The notes: generated by a model from the sequence alone, not told the origin. A DNA stretch of 64,000 nt from Agromyces laixinhei (GCF_006337065.1 NZ_CP040872.1:1674001-1738000), one strand, 5' to 3'; counted from the stretch's first letter, positions 26,415 to 35,592 are shown. Numbers and translations are program-made.

Positions 26415-26924
26415 ATGTCGACACACGTGCTCTCACTCCTCGTCGAGGACAAGCCCGGTCTGCTCACCCGTGTCGCGGGCCTCTTCGCCCGGCGCGGCTT
26501 CAACATCGAGTCGCTCGCCGTTGGCCACTCGGAGATCGCGGGCCTCAGCCGCATCACGGTCGTCGTCGACGTCGAGACGCTCCCGCTCGAGCAGGTGACG
26601 AAGCAGCTGAACAAGCTCGTCAACGTCATCAAGATCGTCGAGCTCGACTCCGCGCAGGCGGTGGAGCGCGAACACCTGCTCATCAAGGTGCGCGTCGACA
26701 ACACGACGCGCTCTCAGGTGCTCGAGGCCGTCAACCTCTTCCGCGCTCGGGTCGTCGACGTCTCGACCGACGCGCTCGTGATCGAGGTCACCGGCGACTC
26801 CGGCAAGACCACCGCGTTCCTCAAGGTGCTCGAGCCCTACGGCATCAAGGAGATCGCCCAGTCGGGCCTCCTCGCGATCGGCCGTGGCGGCAAGTCCATC
26901 ACCGAGCGCGTCTTCAAGAACTGA
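26415..26924 (+). CDS. ilvN: Acetolactate synthase small (regulatory) subunit
   Basis: The 169-residue subunit gives valine feedback control to IlvB. An N-terminal ACT domain is plain (HVLSLLVEDKPGLLTRVAGLFARRGFNIESLAVG), followed by the conserved QVTKQLNKLVNVIKIVEL and the C-terminal domain REHLLIKVRVDNTTRSQVLEAVNLFRARVVDVS...LEPYGIKEIAQSGLLAIGRGGKSI. GAGGAGGA overlaps the end of ilvB and serves as the ribosome binding site. A strong hairpin follows before ilvC. Confidence 0.97.
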   Translation: MSTHVLSLLVEDKPGLLTRVAGLFARRGFNIESLAVGHSEIAGLSRITVVVDVETLPLEQVTKQLNKLVNVIKIVELDSAQAVEREHLLIKVRVDNTTRSQVLEAVNLFRARVVDVSTDALVIEVTGDSGKTTAFLKVLEPYGIKEIAQSGLLAIGRGGKSITERVFKN

Positions 26925-26928
26925 ATCA

Positions 26929-26960
26929 CGGATGCCGCGGCACGCCCGCCGCGGCATCCG
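26929..26960. repeat. Perfect 12-bp stem hairpin between ilvN and ilvC
   Basis: Arms CGGATGCCGCGG (26929-26940) and CCGCGGCATCCG (26949-26960) are perfectly complementary around an eight-base loop. It begins five bases after the ilvN stop and ends 33 bases before the ilvC start. With no T-run it may be a partial terminator, an RNA-processing site that sets ilvBN to ilvC ratios, or a dispersed repeat; it shares the GGATGCC core with repeats at 7896 and 10520. Confidence 0.7.
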
Positions 26961-26969
26961 TCAACCTGA

Positions 26970-28022
<1,053 letters not shown>

Positions 28023-28059
28023 GGCGGCGTTCCGGCCCTCGCGGGGGCCTGCTGCGATA

Positions 28060-28129
28060 GCGAGGAGATCTGCGATTCCGAGGATGCCGGCCCGAGGCGG
28101 GCCGCCCTCGCAATCGCGGATCTCCTCGC
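28060..28129. terminator. Long imperfect hairpin after ilvC
   Basis: The 24-base arms at 28060-28083 and 28106-28129 match in 22 of 24 positions (one G-U, one C-C mismatch). Inside the 22-base loop lies a second hairpin, GGCCCG/CGGGCC (28089-28094 and 28098-28103). It lies 37 bases after the ilvC stop and would form a very stable RNA structure. No T-run follows, so it is either a non-canonical terminator or a 3' stabiliser. Confidence 0.55.
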
Positions 28130-28210
28130 GTCCGCGTGCCCCCACGGCGAGCGGGCCGGTTGCGGTCGGCCGAAGAGCGTCGCGGCCGCCGAGCGGGTAG
28201 CGTGTCGGGA

Positions 28211-28951
28211 ATGTCACGAATTCTCCCGGTCGAGATCGCCGTTCAGGATGTCGCGGGGGTGCGCACAGCATTGGAACACGGCGCTGCACGCGTCGAACTC
28301 TGCCAGGCGCTCGGGCTCGGCGGACTCACTCCGTCGATCGGTCTCATCGAGGCCGCCGTCGCCGCGGCGCGAGCGGCGGCCGCAACGAGCTTCGTGCACG
28401 TGCTCGTGCGCCCGCGCGGTGGCGGCTTCGTCTACGACGCCGACGAGCTCGACACGATCGACCGCGACATCCGCGCGGCTGTCGCGGCAGGTGCCGACGG
28501 CGTCGTCGTCGGTGCGCTCACCGACGCGGGTGAGCTCGACCGTTCGCTCGTCCGGCGCTTCGTCGACTCGGCGGCCGGCGGCGACGTCACGGTCCACCGG
28601 GCCGTGGACGCGAGTTCCGACCCGATCCACGCGGTCGAGTCGCTCCGAGCACTGGGTGTGCGGCGTGTGCTGACCTCCGGTGGGGCGCCCGACTGTCGCG
28701 CGGGCCTCTCCACGCTGCGCCGGATGGCGGCCGAGTCGGGTGAACTCGAGGTCATGGCCGGCGGCGGCGTGCGCATCGCCGACATCGTCGATCTCGCTGC
28801 TGCGGGGGTCGACGCGGTGCATCTCTCGGCGCGGGGCGTCGCCGCGCGCGGCGGTGCCAGCGGTCCGGGCGGCGGCGTCGACGGCTTCGACATCACCGAC
28901 GCCGACCTCGTGCAGGCGGCCGTCGCCGCCGCTGCCGTCGCCATGCGATGA
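28211..28951 (+). CDS. cutC: CutC family protein
   Basis: The 246-residue protein has the CutC TIM-barrel pattern: VEIAVQDVAGVRTALEHGAARVELCQALGLGGLTPSIGLIEAA, VHVLVRPRGGGFVYDADELDTIDRDIRAAVAAGADGVVVGALT, VTVHRAVDASSDPIHAVESLRALGVRRVLTSGG and EVMAGGGVRIADI. CutC is named for copper homeostasis, though its true role is disputed. The ATG at 28211 is seven bases after TAGCGT (28198-28203), suggesting a leaderless transcript. Its TGA overlaps the next start (ATGA). Confidence 0.93.
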   Translation: MSRILPVEIAVQDVAGVRTALEHGAARVELCQALGLGGLTPSIGLIEAAVAAARAAAATSFVHVLVRPRGGGFVYDADELDTIDRDIRAAVAAGADGVVVGALTDAGELDRSLVRRFVDSAAGGDVTVHRAVDASSDPIHAVESLRALGVRRVLTSGGAPDCRAGLSTLRRMAAESGELEVMAGGGVRIADIVDLAAAGVDAVHLSARGVAARGGASGPGGGVDGFDITDADLVQAAVAAAAVAMR

Positions 28952-29988
28952 CGATCGCACCTCCGCCCGTTCCGGTCCTGCTTCCGCAGGAGCCGGACGA
29001 CGCGGAACGGGGCGGGGGCACCGACGGGATCCTCCGCGCGGCCGTGCATCTCGCCGCGCGAAGCATCCTCATCGGGGCTGGGGTCGCGCTCGTCGGTGTG
29101 GTGCTCGGCTTCGCGTTCGACGTCGTGCGGACGACTCCGGTGCTCCCGGTGATCCCCATCGCTGCGACCGCCGGTGGTGTCGGCGGGGCCGCGCTGCTCG
29201 TCGTGTGCCGGGCGCTGCGATGGCCCGCGGCGACCGAGACGTTCGTCGTGCCGCTCGGCGGCGCGACGCTCTCGCTGCCGATGCTCGCGGTCTTCACGGC
29301 GGGCCCGTTGACGGTCGCGGCTCCCGTGGCGTGGTGCTGGGCGGCCACTGCGCTGCTCGCTCCGGCGGTGGCGCTCTGGTGGGAGCGTTCGCGCCCGCGC
29401 GGCTCTTGGTCGCGAGTGCTCGTTCAACTGCTCGTCGCGCTGGGCCTCGCGGGCGGCATGCTCGTGCTCGCGGTCGTGCTCTTCATCTCATCGACGGCAT
29501 CGGCGTGGTTCCCGTTCGCCGCTGATGCTGGTGCTCCGGGCCCGCCGGTGTACACAGAGCCGCCCCGGGCGCCGGATGCCGCGCTTCCGTCGCTCGACGA
29601 GGCACGCCGTCAGTTCGCGGCCCTCGCCGACGCAACGGCCGCGGCTGCCGGCTCCACGGCGATCTGGTCGACCGCGACGCCGCTCGCGGTCGTCGAGGAA
29701 GCGTGTCCGGGAGGTACCCGGATGCGTCTCGGCGGTGAGTTCACGACCGGGGTGATCACCGACACGACGAGCGACGAACACGATCGCGAAGTGACCGACG
29801 ACAACGTCGCGGCGGCCGCCCGCATCGTCGCGGCCTGGCAGGTCGTCGGGCTCGGCCCCGTCGAACGACTCCACGACGAACCGATCGTGAGCGGCGGATC
29901 GCTCGGCGGCGTGGAGTCGGCGAAGATCGACTTCGAGTTCGGCATCGTCCTGCCGAGCGCGGAAGGCACGTGCATTCCCGTTCTCTGA
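28948..29988 (+). CDS. Membrane protein of unknown function (346 aa)
   Basis: I do not recognise the family. Residues about 30-185 hold five hydrophobic segments; residues 195-346 are a polar, probably extracytoplasmic domain containing the cysteine pair EACPGGTRMRLGGEFTTGVITDT and EGTCIPVL at the C-terminus, which could form a disulfide. The start overlaps the cutC stop by four bases, so it is translationally coupled to cutC. A similar lone domain with paired cysteines occurs in several actinobacterial secreted proteins, but I cannot name it. Confidence 0.75.
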   Translation: MTIAPPPVPVLLPQEPDDAERGGGTDGILRAAVHLAARSILIGAGVALVGVVLGFAFDVVRTTPVLPVIPIAATAGGVGGAALLVVCRALRWPAATETFVVPLGGATLSLPMLAVFTAGPLTVAAPVAWCWAATALLAPAVALWWERSRPRGSWSRVLVQLLVALGLAGGMLVLAVVLFISSTASAWFPFAADAGAPGPPVYTEPPRAPDAALPSLDEARRQFAALADATAAAAGSTAIWSTATPLAVVEEACPGGTRMRLGGEFTTGVITDTTSDEHDREVTDDNVAAAARIVAAWQVVGLGPVERLHDEPIVSGGSLGGVESAKIDFEFGIVLPSAEGTCIPVL

Positions 29989-30014
29989 ACCGCTGGCTCG
30001 GTAATGTGGTGGGC

Positions 30015-30491
30015 ATGCCCCGTGACCCCGACGACGACGATGCGCTGCGCTGGGAGGGCGACGACGACCCCACGCTCGCGCCCGGTTGGAAGGCAGTGGG
30101 TGCGCCGGCCGCGGCCGCCTCGCTCGACGAGCCACGCGACGAAGCCGCGCACAACGGAGAGGGCGTGCGCGATTCCGCCGACGAGCCCGAGCCGACGGAT
30201 GCCGCGTCGGCGACCTCATCGGTCGAGCTCGTCGCCCTCGGGGTTCTCGGCGGCGTCTTCTTGCTCTATGCAATCGGTTGGCTGGTCGCGGCGCTCGGCG
30301 AACAGCCGTTCTTCGACGACCCCGTCGCGCAGTTCATGTACGCGCTCGGCAGTTGGTTCGCCGTGCTCGCGGCGCCGTTGTGGTTCGGCGCGGTGCTCTG
30401 GCTCGCATCCGGCCATCGACGGGCACGCCTCATCTGGCTGATCATCGGCGCCGTGCTGCTCCTTCCCGTTCCGTTCCTGCTGCGAGGTTGA
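30015..30491 (+). CDS. Small membrane protein with acidic N-terminus (158 aa)
   Basis: The first 70 residues are acidic and disordered-looking (MPRDPDDDDALRWEGDDDPTLAPGWKAVG), followed by three hydrophobic segments (LVALGVLGGVFLLYAIGWLVAAL, FAVLAAPLWFGAVLWLA, LIWLIIGAVLLLPVPFLL). The function is unknown. The ATG at 30015 is seven bases after TAATGT (30002-30007), so the start is probably leaderless; an upstream in-frame ATG at 29970 lies inside the previous gene. Its stop is one base before the next gene, so the two membrane proteins are likely partners. Confidence 0.75.
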   Translation: MPRDPDDDDALRWEGDDDPTLAPGWKAVGAPAAAASLDEPRDEAAHNGEGVRDSADEPEPTDAASATSSVELVALGVLGGVFLLYAIGWLVAALGEQPFFDDPVAQFMYALGSWFAVLAAPLWFGAVLWLASGHRRARLIWLIIGAVLLLPVPFLLRG

Positions 30492-30492
30492 G

Positions 30493-30882
30493 ATGACCGA
30501 GGCATCCGTACCCACCGGACCGACCGCCCCGGTCGCCGACACGCCCGCGGCCCGGCCGGCCACGCCGCTCTGGCTCGCGATCACGATCGCCGTGGCCTTC
30601 GGGGTCTTCTACGCCTACGACGTGTGGGAGGCGGTCGGCAATCTCGTCGGACTGAACATCACCGCCGCCGAACTCGGCATCGCCATGACGGGTGCCGGGT
30701 GGGCGTTGCTCATCGTGGGCGTCGCGGTGCCGTTCCTCGTGTTCGGTTCGGCGTTCTGGCTCGGCCGTCGGCGCGGGCCACTCGCGCAGGCCGTGCTCTT
30801 CCTCGCGGGGTACGCCCTCGTGCAGGTGCTCACGGCCGACGTCTCCGCGTACTTCGCGCTCGGCGGACTCGACTTCTCGTGA
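30493..30882 (+). CDS. Small membrane protein (129 aa), unknown
   Basis: After a Pro/Thr-rich N-terminus there are three hydrophobic segments (LWLAITIAVAFGVFYAYDVWEAV, GWALLIVGVAVPFLVFGSAFWL, AVLFLAGYALVQVLTADVSAYFAL) with conserved-looking polar residues AYDVWEAVGNLVGLN between the first two. No function can be assigned. GAGG just before the ATG overlaps the end of the previous gene, and the pair is presumably one operon. Confidence 0.72.
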   Translation: MTEASVPTGPTAPVADTPAARPATPLWLAITIAVAFGVFYAYDVWEAVGNLVGLNITAAELGIAMTGAGWALLIVGVAVPFLVFGSAFWLGRRRGPLAQAVLFLAGYALVQVLTADVSAYFALGGLDFS

Positions 30883-31017
30883 TGCATACGGCGTCACACA
30901 ACGGATGCCCCGGGCTTGCTCCGGTAGGGTGAACAGGTAGGCGCCCCGACGGCGTGTGGCGCATCCCACCGCAAGTCGCAGTGTCGTGCGCGCGCATCAC
31001 CCCGAAGGAACCCGTTC

Positions 31018-32607
31018 GTGTCAAAGCCCGTCGTGCTGATCGCCGAAGAACTCTCGCCCGCCACCGTCGAAGCCCTCGGGCCCGACTTCGACGTCAGGTC
31101 CGTCGACGGCACCGATCGTCCGGCGCTGCTCGCGGCGCTGGCCGATGCCGATGCGATCCTCGTGCGATCGGCCACCAAGGTCGACGCCGAGGCGATCGCC
31201 GCCGCCCCGAAGCTGAAGGTCGTCGCCCGTGCCGGCGTCGGCCTCGACAACGTCGACATCAAGGCGGCCACCGCTGCGGGCGTCATGGTCGTGAACGCGC
31301 CGACCTCGAACATCATCTCGGCCGCAGAACTGACGGTGGGCCACATCCTGAGCCTCGCCCGCCACATCCCCGCAGCTCACGCGGCGCTCGCACAGGGGGA
31401 GTGGAAGCGGTCGACGTACACCGGCGTCGAGCTCTACGAGAAGACCGTCGGCATCATCGGTCTCGGCCGCATCGGTGCGCTCATCGCTGCCCGGCTGCAG
31501 GCATTCGGCACGAACGTGATCGCCTACGACCCCTACATCACCGCCGCCCGTGCGCAGCAGCTCGGCGTGCAGACCGTGAGCCTCGACGAGCTGCTCGAGC
31601 GCAGCGACTTCATCACGATCCACATGCCGAAGACCCCCGAGACCACGGGCATGATCGGCGCCGAGCAGTTCGCCCGCATGAAGCCGACCTCGTTCATCGT
31701 CAACGTCGCGCGCGGCGGGCTCATCGATGAAGACGCGCTGCACGATGCGCTCGTCGGCGGCACGATCGCCGGGGCGGCCGTCGACGTCTTCGTCTCGGAG
31801 CCGCCGCGCGACTCGCCCCTCCTCGGCCTGCCGAACATCGTCGTGACCCCGCACCTCGGTGCCTCGACCGACGAGGCGCAAGAGAAGGCGGGCGTCTCGG
31901 TCGCCAAGTCGGTGCGACTGGCCCTCGCGGGCGAACTCGTGCCAGACGCGGTCAACGTCGCGGGCGGCGTCATCGACCCCTACGTGCGGCCCGGCATCCC
32001 GCTCGTCGAGAAGCTCGGCCAGCTGTTCGCCGGCATCGCGAACGGACCGCTCACGAGCCTCGACGTCGAGGTGCGCGGCGAACTCGTCGATTTCGATGTG
32101 AGCGCCCTGAAGCTCGCCGCCCTGAAAGGCGTCTTCACCAACGTCGTCAGCGAGACGGTCTCGTACGTGAACGCGCCCCTCCTCGCGGAGCAGCGCGGCG
32201 TCGACGTGCGCCTCATCACGGCGGCCGAGTCGCCCGAGTACCGCAACGTGATCACGCTCACGGGTGCGCTTGCCGACGGCCGCCAGGTTTCGGTCTCGGG
32301 CACGCTCACTGGGCCGAAGCAGATCGAGAAGCTCGTCGGCGTCAACGGCTACGAGATCGAGGTGCCGATCGCGACGACCCACATCGTCGTCGAGTACGTC
32401 GATCGGCCCGGCATCGTCGCGGTCTACGGCCAGGAGTTCGGCGACGCCGGCATCAACATCGCGGGCATGCAGATCGCTCGGCGCGAAGCCGGCGGTCAGG
32501 CGCTCAGCGTGCTGACGGTCGACTCGCCGGTGCCGGCCGAGGTGCTCGAGCGCGTGCGCGAGGCGATCGATGCGAGCCTCTTCGTCGAGATCGACATCAC
32601 CGAGTAG
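31018..32607 (+). CDS. serA: D-3-phosphoglycerate dehydrogenase
   Basis: SerA starts serine synthesis by oxidising 3-phosphoglycerate. The 529-residue protein is the long actinobacterial type: substrate domain, NAD-binding motif VGIIGLGRIGALIAARLQAFG with EPPRDSPLLGLPNIVVTPHLGASTDEAQ (catalytic His), the intervening ASB domain (residues about 320-445) and a C-terminal ACT domain (THIVVEYVDRPGIVAVYGQEFGDAGINIAGMQIARREAGGQAL) that binds serine. It starts with GTG after GAAGGAA. The 135-base gap upstream has a TAGGGT box at about 30925. Confidence 0.96.
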   Translation: MSKPVVLIAEELSPATVEALGPDFDVRSVDGTDRPALLAALADADAILVRSATKVDAEAIAAAPKLKVVARAGVGLDNVDIKAATAAGVMVVNAPTSNIISAAELTVGHILSLARHIPAAHAALAQGEWKRSTYTGVELYEKTVGIIGLGRIGALIAARLQAFGTNVIAYDPYITAARAQQLGVQTVSLDELLERSDFITIHMPKTPETTGMIGAEQFARMKPTSFIVNVARGGLIDEDALHDALVGGTIAGAAVDVFVSEPPRDSPLLGLPNIVVTPHLGASTDEAQEKAGVSVAKSVRLALAGELVPDAVNVAGGVIDPYVRPGIPLVEKLGQLFAGIANGPLTSLDVEVRGELVDFDVSALKLAALKGVFTNVVSETVSYVNAPLLAEQRGVDVRLITAAESPEYRNVITLTGALADGRQVSVSGTLTGPKQIEKLVGVNGYEIEVPIATTHIVVEYVDRPGIVAVYGQEFGDAGINIAGMQIARREAGGQALSVLTVDSPVPAEVLERVREAIDASLFVEIDITE

Positions 32608-32615
32608 GTCGCCGG

Positions 32616-33179
32616 TCAGCGGCCCGTCTGGGCGATGCGTTCGAGCAGCGCCACGAGTTCGTCCATCTGTGCGGGGCCGATGTCGTCGTCGTCGATCTCG
32701 TCGGCATCGACCTCGGCTCGCAAGGCGGAGTGATAGTAGAGACCGTCGCCGATGAGCGTGATCGCCAAGGCGAGGGCGGGGTCGTCGACATGCCGGCTCA
32801 TCTCTTCGAGCCAGCGCGCTCGCACGGCGTCGATGGCCTCGGCAGCCTGACGGTCGCCACCCTGGGCGAGACGCACGGCGGCGACGAAGCTGTGGTCGAG
32901 CGGTGACTCGAGGTCGACCGATGAGCGCACGAAGTACGAAATCGGCCCGTCGGCCGCCGAGTGGATGCGCGCCACGTCTTCGTCGACGAGCCGATGCAGG
33001 CGCTCGATCAGGCCGGCGATGAGGGCATGCCTCGAACCGAAGTGGTAGAGCAGGCCGCCCTTCGAGACGCCGGCGGCCCGGGCAGTGGCGTCGAGGGTGG
33101 CGGTTCGTTCACCGTCGGCGATGATGATGCGCTCGAAGGCGTCGAGCACTGCTTCTCGGGCGGCGGGCGGGCGACTCAT
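32616..33179 (-). CDS. TetR family regulator of the adjacent efflux gene
   Basis: The 187-residue protein has a TetR HTH (AAREAVLDAFERIIIADGERTATLDATARAAGVSKGGLLYHFGSRHALIAGLIERL), with the GGLLYHF motif typical of regulators of DHA2 efflux pumps. The C-terminal half resembles TetR_C ligand domains (LDHSFVAAVRLAQGGDRQAAEAIDAVRARWLEEM). It is divergent from the MFS gene, and a perfect inverted repeat between them is the likely shared operator. Its stop is eight bases from the serA stop (convergent). Confidence 0.92.
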   Translation of the reverse strand: MSRPPAAREAVLDAFERIIIADGERTATLDATARAAGVSKGGLLYHFGSRHALIAGLIERLHRLVDEDVARIHSAADGPISYFVRSSVDLESPLDHSFVAAVRLAQGGDRQAAEAIDAVRARWLEEMSRHVDDPALALAITLIGDGLYYHSALRAEVDADEIDDDDIGPAQMDELVALLERIAQTGR

Positions 33180-33230
33180 GCTCCCAGTCTGGTCGATGGG
33201 GTCGGGATCGACGATGCTTCGCACATGTCT

Positions 33231-33260
33231 GTTACTATACCAGCTGGACGGTATAGTAAC
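33231..33260. promoter_or_regulatory. TetR operator with overlapping divergent -10 boxes
   Basis: Perfect 11-base arms GTTACTATACC (33231-33241) and GGTATAGTAAC (33250-33260) flank an eight-base spacer. Each arm contains a TATAGT hexamer on its outgoing strand, so the operator covers the -10 boxes of both the tetR gene and the MFS gene. The site is markedly AT-rich for this genome, which makes it stand out. Confidence 0.85.
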
Positions 33261-33284
33261 CGGCCCTTGAGATGACGAGCCGAG

Positions 33285-34919
33285 ATGACCGACACCGACC
33301 AGACCGACACCGAGCAGACCGCCACCGACCAGACCGACACCGACCTGACCGACACCGACCCGACCGCCATGCATTCCGCCGTGACGAACACCGCTTCGCA
33401 CCCCGGCGCACCGACCGCACGCGCGCCCCGTCGCGCGTGGGTCGCCCTCGCGGTACTCATGCTGCCCGTGCTGCTCGTCTCGGTCGACAACACGGTGCTG
33501 AGCTTCGCGCTGCCCGCGATCGCGCTCGACCTCGCGCCGACGGCGTCACAGCAGCTCTGGATCATCGACGCGTATCCGCTCGTGCTCGCCGGACTCCTTG
33601 TCGCGATGGGCAGCGCGGGCGACCGATTCGGCCGTCGCCGCATGCTCCTCATCGGCTCGGTCGGCTTCGCCGTGCTCTCGATCGTGGCCGCATTCGCCCC
33701 GACCGCCGAGGCGCTCATCGCCTTGCGTGCCGCGCTCGGCTTCTTCGGCGCGATGCTCATGCCGTCGACGTTGTCGCTGCTCCGGACCGTCTTCGTCGAG
33801 CGCGAGCAGCGACGCCTCGCGATCGCGATCTGGGCCTCCGGGTTCGCCGCAGGGAGCGCGCTCGGCCCGCTCGTTGGCGGAGTCCTCCTCGAGCACTTCC
33901 ACTGGGGCTCGGTGTTCCTCCTCGCGGTGCCCGTGCTCGTGCCGATGCTCATCCTCGTACCGCTTCTCATCCCAGAGAGCCGTGACCCCGCCCCCGGGCG
34001 CATCGACATTCCGAGCACCCTGCTCTCGCTCGCCGCAATGGCGCCCGTTGTCTTCGGCATCAAGTCGCTCGCCACCGAGGGCGTGTCGGGCTTCGGAATC
34101 CAGACGATCGTGCTGGGCCTCGTCTTCGCGCTCTGGTTCGTGCGGCGCCAGCTCACGAGCCGCTCGCCGATGCTCGACGTGCGCCTGTTCGGTCAGGGGT
34201 CGTTCGGTGGCGCGGTGCTCGTGAACCTCTTCAGTGTCATCGCGCTCGTCGGATTCCTGTACTTCGTGTCGCAGCACCTTCAGCTCATCGCGGGGCTGAC
34301 CCCGGTCGCAGCCGGGCTCGCCTTGGTGCCGGGCCTCGTCGCGATGATCATCGCCGGCCTCGCCGTCGTGCCGATCGCCCGGCGAGTGCGGCCGCGGGTG
34401 CTCGTGCCGATCGCACTGCTCCTGTCTGCGGGCGGGTACGCGGTCATCGCATCCTTCGCGACGGCGGAGTCGATCGCGCCGGTCGTGCTCGCATTCGTGA
34501 TGCTCGGCGTCGGCATCGGCGCCGCCGAGACGGTCTCCAACGAACTGATTCTCTCGAGCGCGCCGCCCGAGAAGGCCGGGGCCGCCTCGGCGGTCTCCGA
34601 GACGGCGTACGAACTCGGCGCCGTGCTCGGCACGGCCGTGCTGGGCAGCATCATCGCCGCACGCTTCAGCGCGGCGATCGAACTGCCTGCATCACTCACG
34701 AGCGCACAGGCGGATGCCGCGAGCGAAACGCTTGCGGGCGCGGTCACGGTCGCCGAGCAACTGCCAGGCGCGGCCGGTGCCGAGCTCGCCGCATCCGCTG
34801 CTTTCGCGTTCGATGGAGCGGTCGTGGTGACCTCGCTGATCGGCGTCGGACTGATGGTGGCCGCTGCAGTGGTCGCCGCGATCACGCTCAGGAACCCGCG
34901 CCCGGTACCCGCGGAGTAA
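33285..34919 (+). CDS. DHA2-family MFS efflux transporter
   Basis: The 544-residue protein has 14 predicted helices and DHA2 (EmrB/QacA) motifs: LLVSVDNTVLSFALPAIALDLAPTASQQLWIIDAYPLVLAGLLVAMGSAGDRFGRRRMLLIG (motif D1 and A) and ASGFAAGSALGPLVGGVLLEHFHWGSVFLLAVPV (motif C, exporter). It probably exports cationic drugs or dyes. The first 28 residues are a five-fold TDTDQ-type repeat encoded by a 15-base tandem repeat, so an ATG at 33369 is an alternative start. Expression should be controlled by the divergent TetR protein through 33231-33260. Confidence 0.92.
   Translation: MTDTDQTDTEQTATDQTDTDLTDTDPTAMHSAVTNTASHPGAPTARAPRRAWVALAVLMLPVLLVSVDNTVLSFALPAIALDLAPTASQQLWIIDAYPLVLAGLLVAMGSAGDRFGRRRMLLIGSVGFAVLSIVAAFAPTAEALIALRAALGFFGAMLMPSTLSLLRTVFVEREQRRLAIAIWASGFAAGSALGPLVGGVLLEHFHWGSVFLLAVPVLVPMLILVPLLIPESRDPAPGRIDIPSTLLSLAAMAPVVFGIKSLATEGVSGFGIQTIVLGLVFALWFVRRQLTSRSPMLDVRLFGQGSFGGAVLVNLFSVIALVGFLYFVSQHLQLIAGLTPVAAGLALVPGLVAMIIAGLAVVPIARRVRPRVLVPIALLLSAGGYAVIASFATAESIAPVVLAFVMLGVGIGAAETVSNELILSSAPPEKAGAASAVSETAYELGAVLGTAVLGSIIAARFSAAIELPASLTSAQADAASETLAGAVTVAEQLPGAAGAELAASAAFAFDGAVVVTSLIGVGLMVAAAVVAAITLRNPRPVPAE
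33291..33365 (+). repeat. Five 15-bp tandem repeats in the 5' end of the efflux gene
   Basis: Five in-frame copies of a 15-base unit (consensus GACACCGACCAGACC) start at 33291, 33306, 33321, 33336 and 33351 and encode TDTDQ-like pentapeptides. Copies differ at one to two positions. Such in-frame minisatellites can change copy number by slippage without breaking the frame. Confidence 0.9.
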
Positions 34920-34966
34920 CCCCGCACTTCGCGGAGTAGGTCAGTACTCAGCCAGACAGCTCAGCA

Positions 34967-35215
34967 TCATTCAGGCGAGGATGTCTCGTTGCGAGTGATT
35001 TGGTCGCCCGTTGCGGGATCGATACTCGTGCGGGAGGTGCTCACGTTGCGACGACGGCGCACCATCAGGACGATGCCGAAGATGATGACGACGACACCCG
35101 CGGCCATCAGGATGTAACCGACCATCTGCAGGTCGATCCATTCGACCGTGACGTTGAGCGCGAACGTGAGGATCGCGCCGATGACGACGAGAACGATACC
35201 GAGGCCGATGCTCAT
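34967..35215 (-). CDS. DUF6458-like small membrane protein (82 aa)
   Basis: The protein has two hydrophobic segments (MSIGLGIVLVVIGAILTFAL and GYILMAAGVVVIIFGIVLMV) joined by NVTVEWIDLQMV, then a basic RRRR stop-transfer and a polar tail. The pattern MSIGxGIxLxxIGAILTFAxNxxxxWIDLxxVGYILMxAGxVxxIxG is the small DUF6458 family common in actinobacteria, of unknown role. AGCAGGA seven bases upstream of the ATG at 35215 fits. Longer N-terminal extensions of the frame are not convincing. Confidence 0.85.
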   Translation of the reverse strand: MSIGLGIVLVVIGAILTFALNVTVEWIDLQMVGYILMAAGVVVIIFGIVLMVRRRRNVSTSRTSIDPATGDQITRNETSSPE

Positions 35216-35592
35216 AAGTCCTGCTTTCGCTCCGGCGGCCGCGCAGGCCGCGCATCTTGAGGCGGATGCCTCGTCCTGACGCCGAGTGTATCGAGCAGCC
35301 GCTCCCGTGAACAGCATGGTGGTCGTCAACTCGGATTCGGCCCGAACTGGGGAAGAGGGTCGATGCCATCCTGCGCCGACTGCCGCGCGCCGTGATCGTC
35401 TCTGCGGCACACGAAGCACTCGAGGCACTCGAGCGAGTCTCAGCAGGAGCCGCTCGCTCGCTCGATCTCTCTCCGCGAGTGTCGACCAGGTCGCGACTGC
35501 CGTCGAGTGCTGCGGCCGCGGGTCGATCCGGCGGGTCGATCCGGCGGGTCGCGGACAGTACGCTGGGAGGGCCGGCGCACGAAGGAGAATTC
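35216..35592. other. 377-base intergenic region before leuB
   Basis: The region separates the divergent DUF6458-like gene and leuB. I find no convincing gene, leader peptide or T-box. It holds two direct 13-base repeats (GATCCGGCGGGTC at 35525-35537 and 35538-35550), a possible TACGCT -10 box at 35559-35564 and the leuB ribosome binding site GAAGGAGA at 35581-35588. Confidence 0.6.

Noticed and set aside
24847..26436. A 529-codon open frame antisense to ilvB
   Set aside because: Shadow frame of a well-conserved gene with no independent signal.
33235..33420. Arg/Ser/Cys-rich peptide on the minus strand opposite the 15-base repeats
   Set aside because: It is a translation of the tandem repeat in reverse and overlaps the operator.
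35392..35592. N-terminal extension of leuB
   Set aside because: The in-frame upstream codons do not resemble isopropylmalate dehydrogenase; the ATG at 35593 has a strong ribosome binding site.
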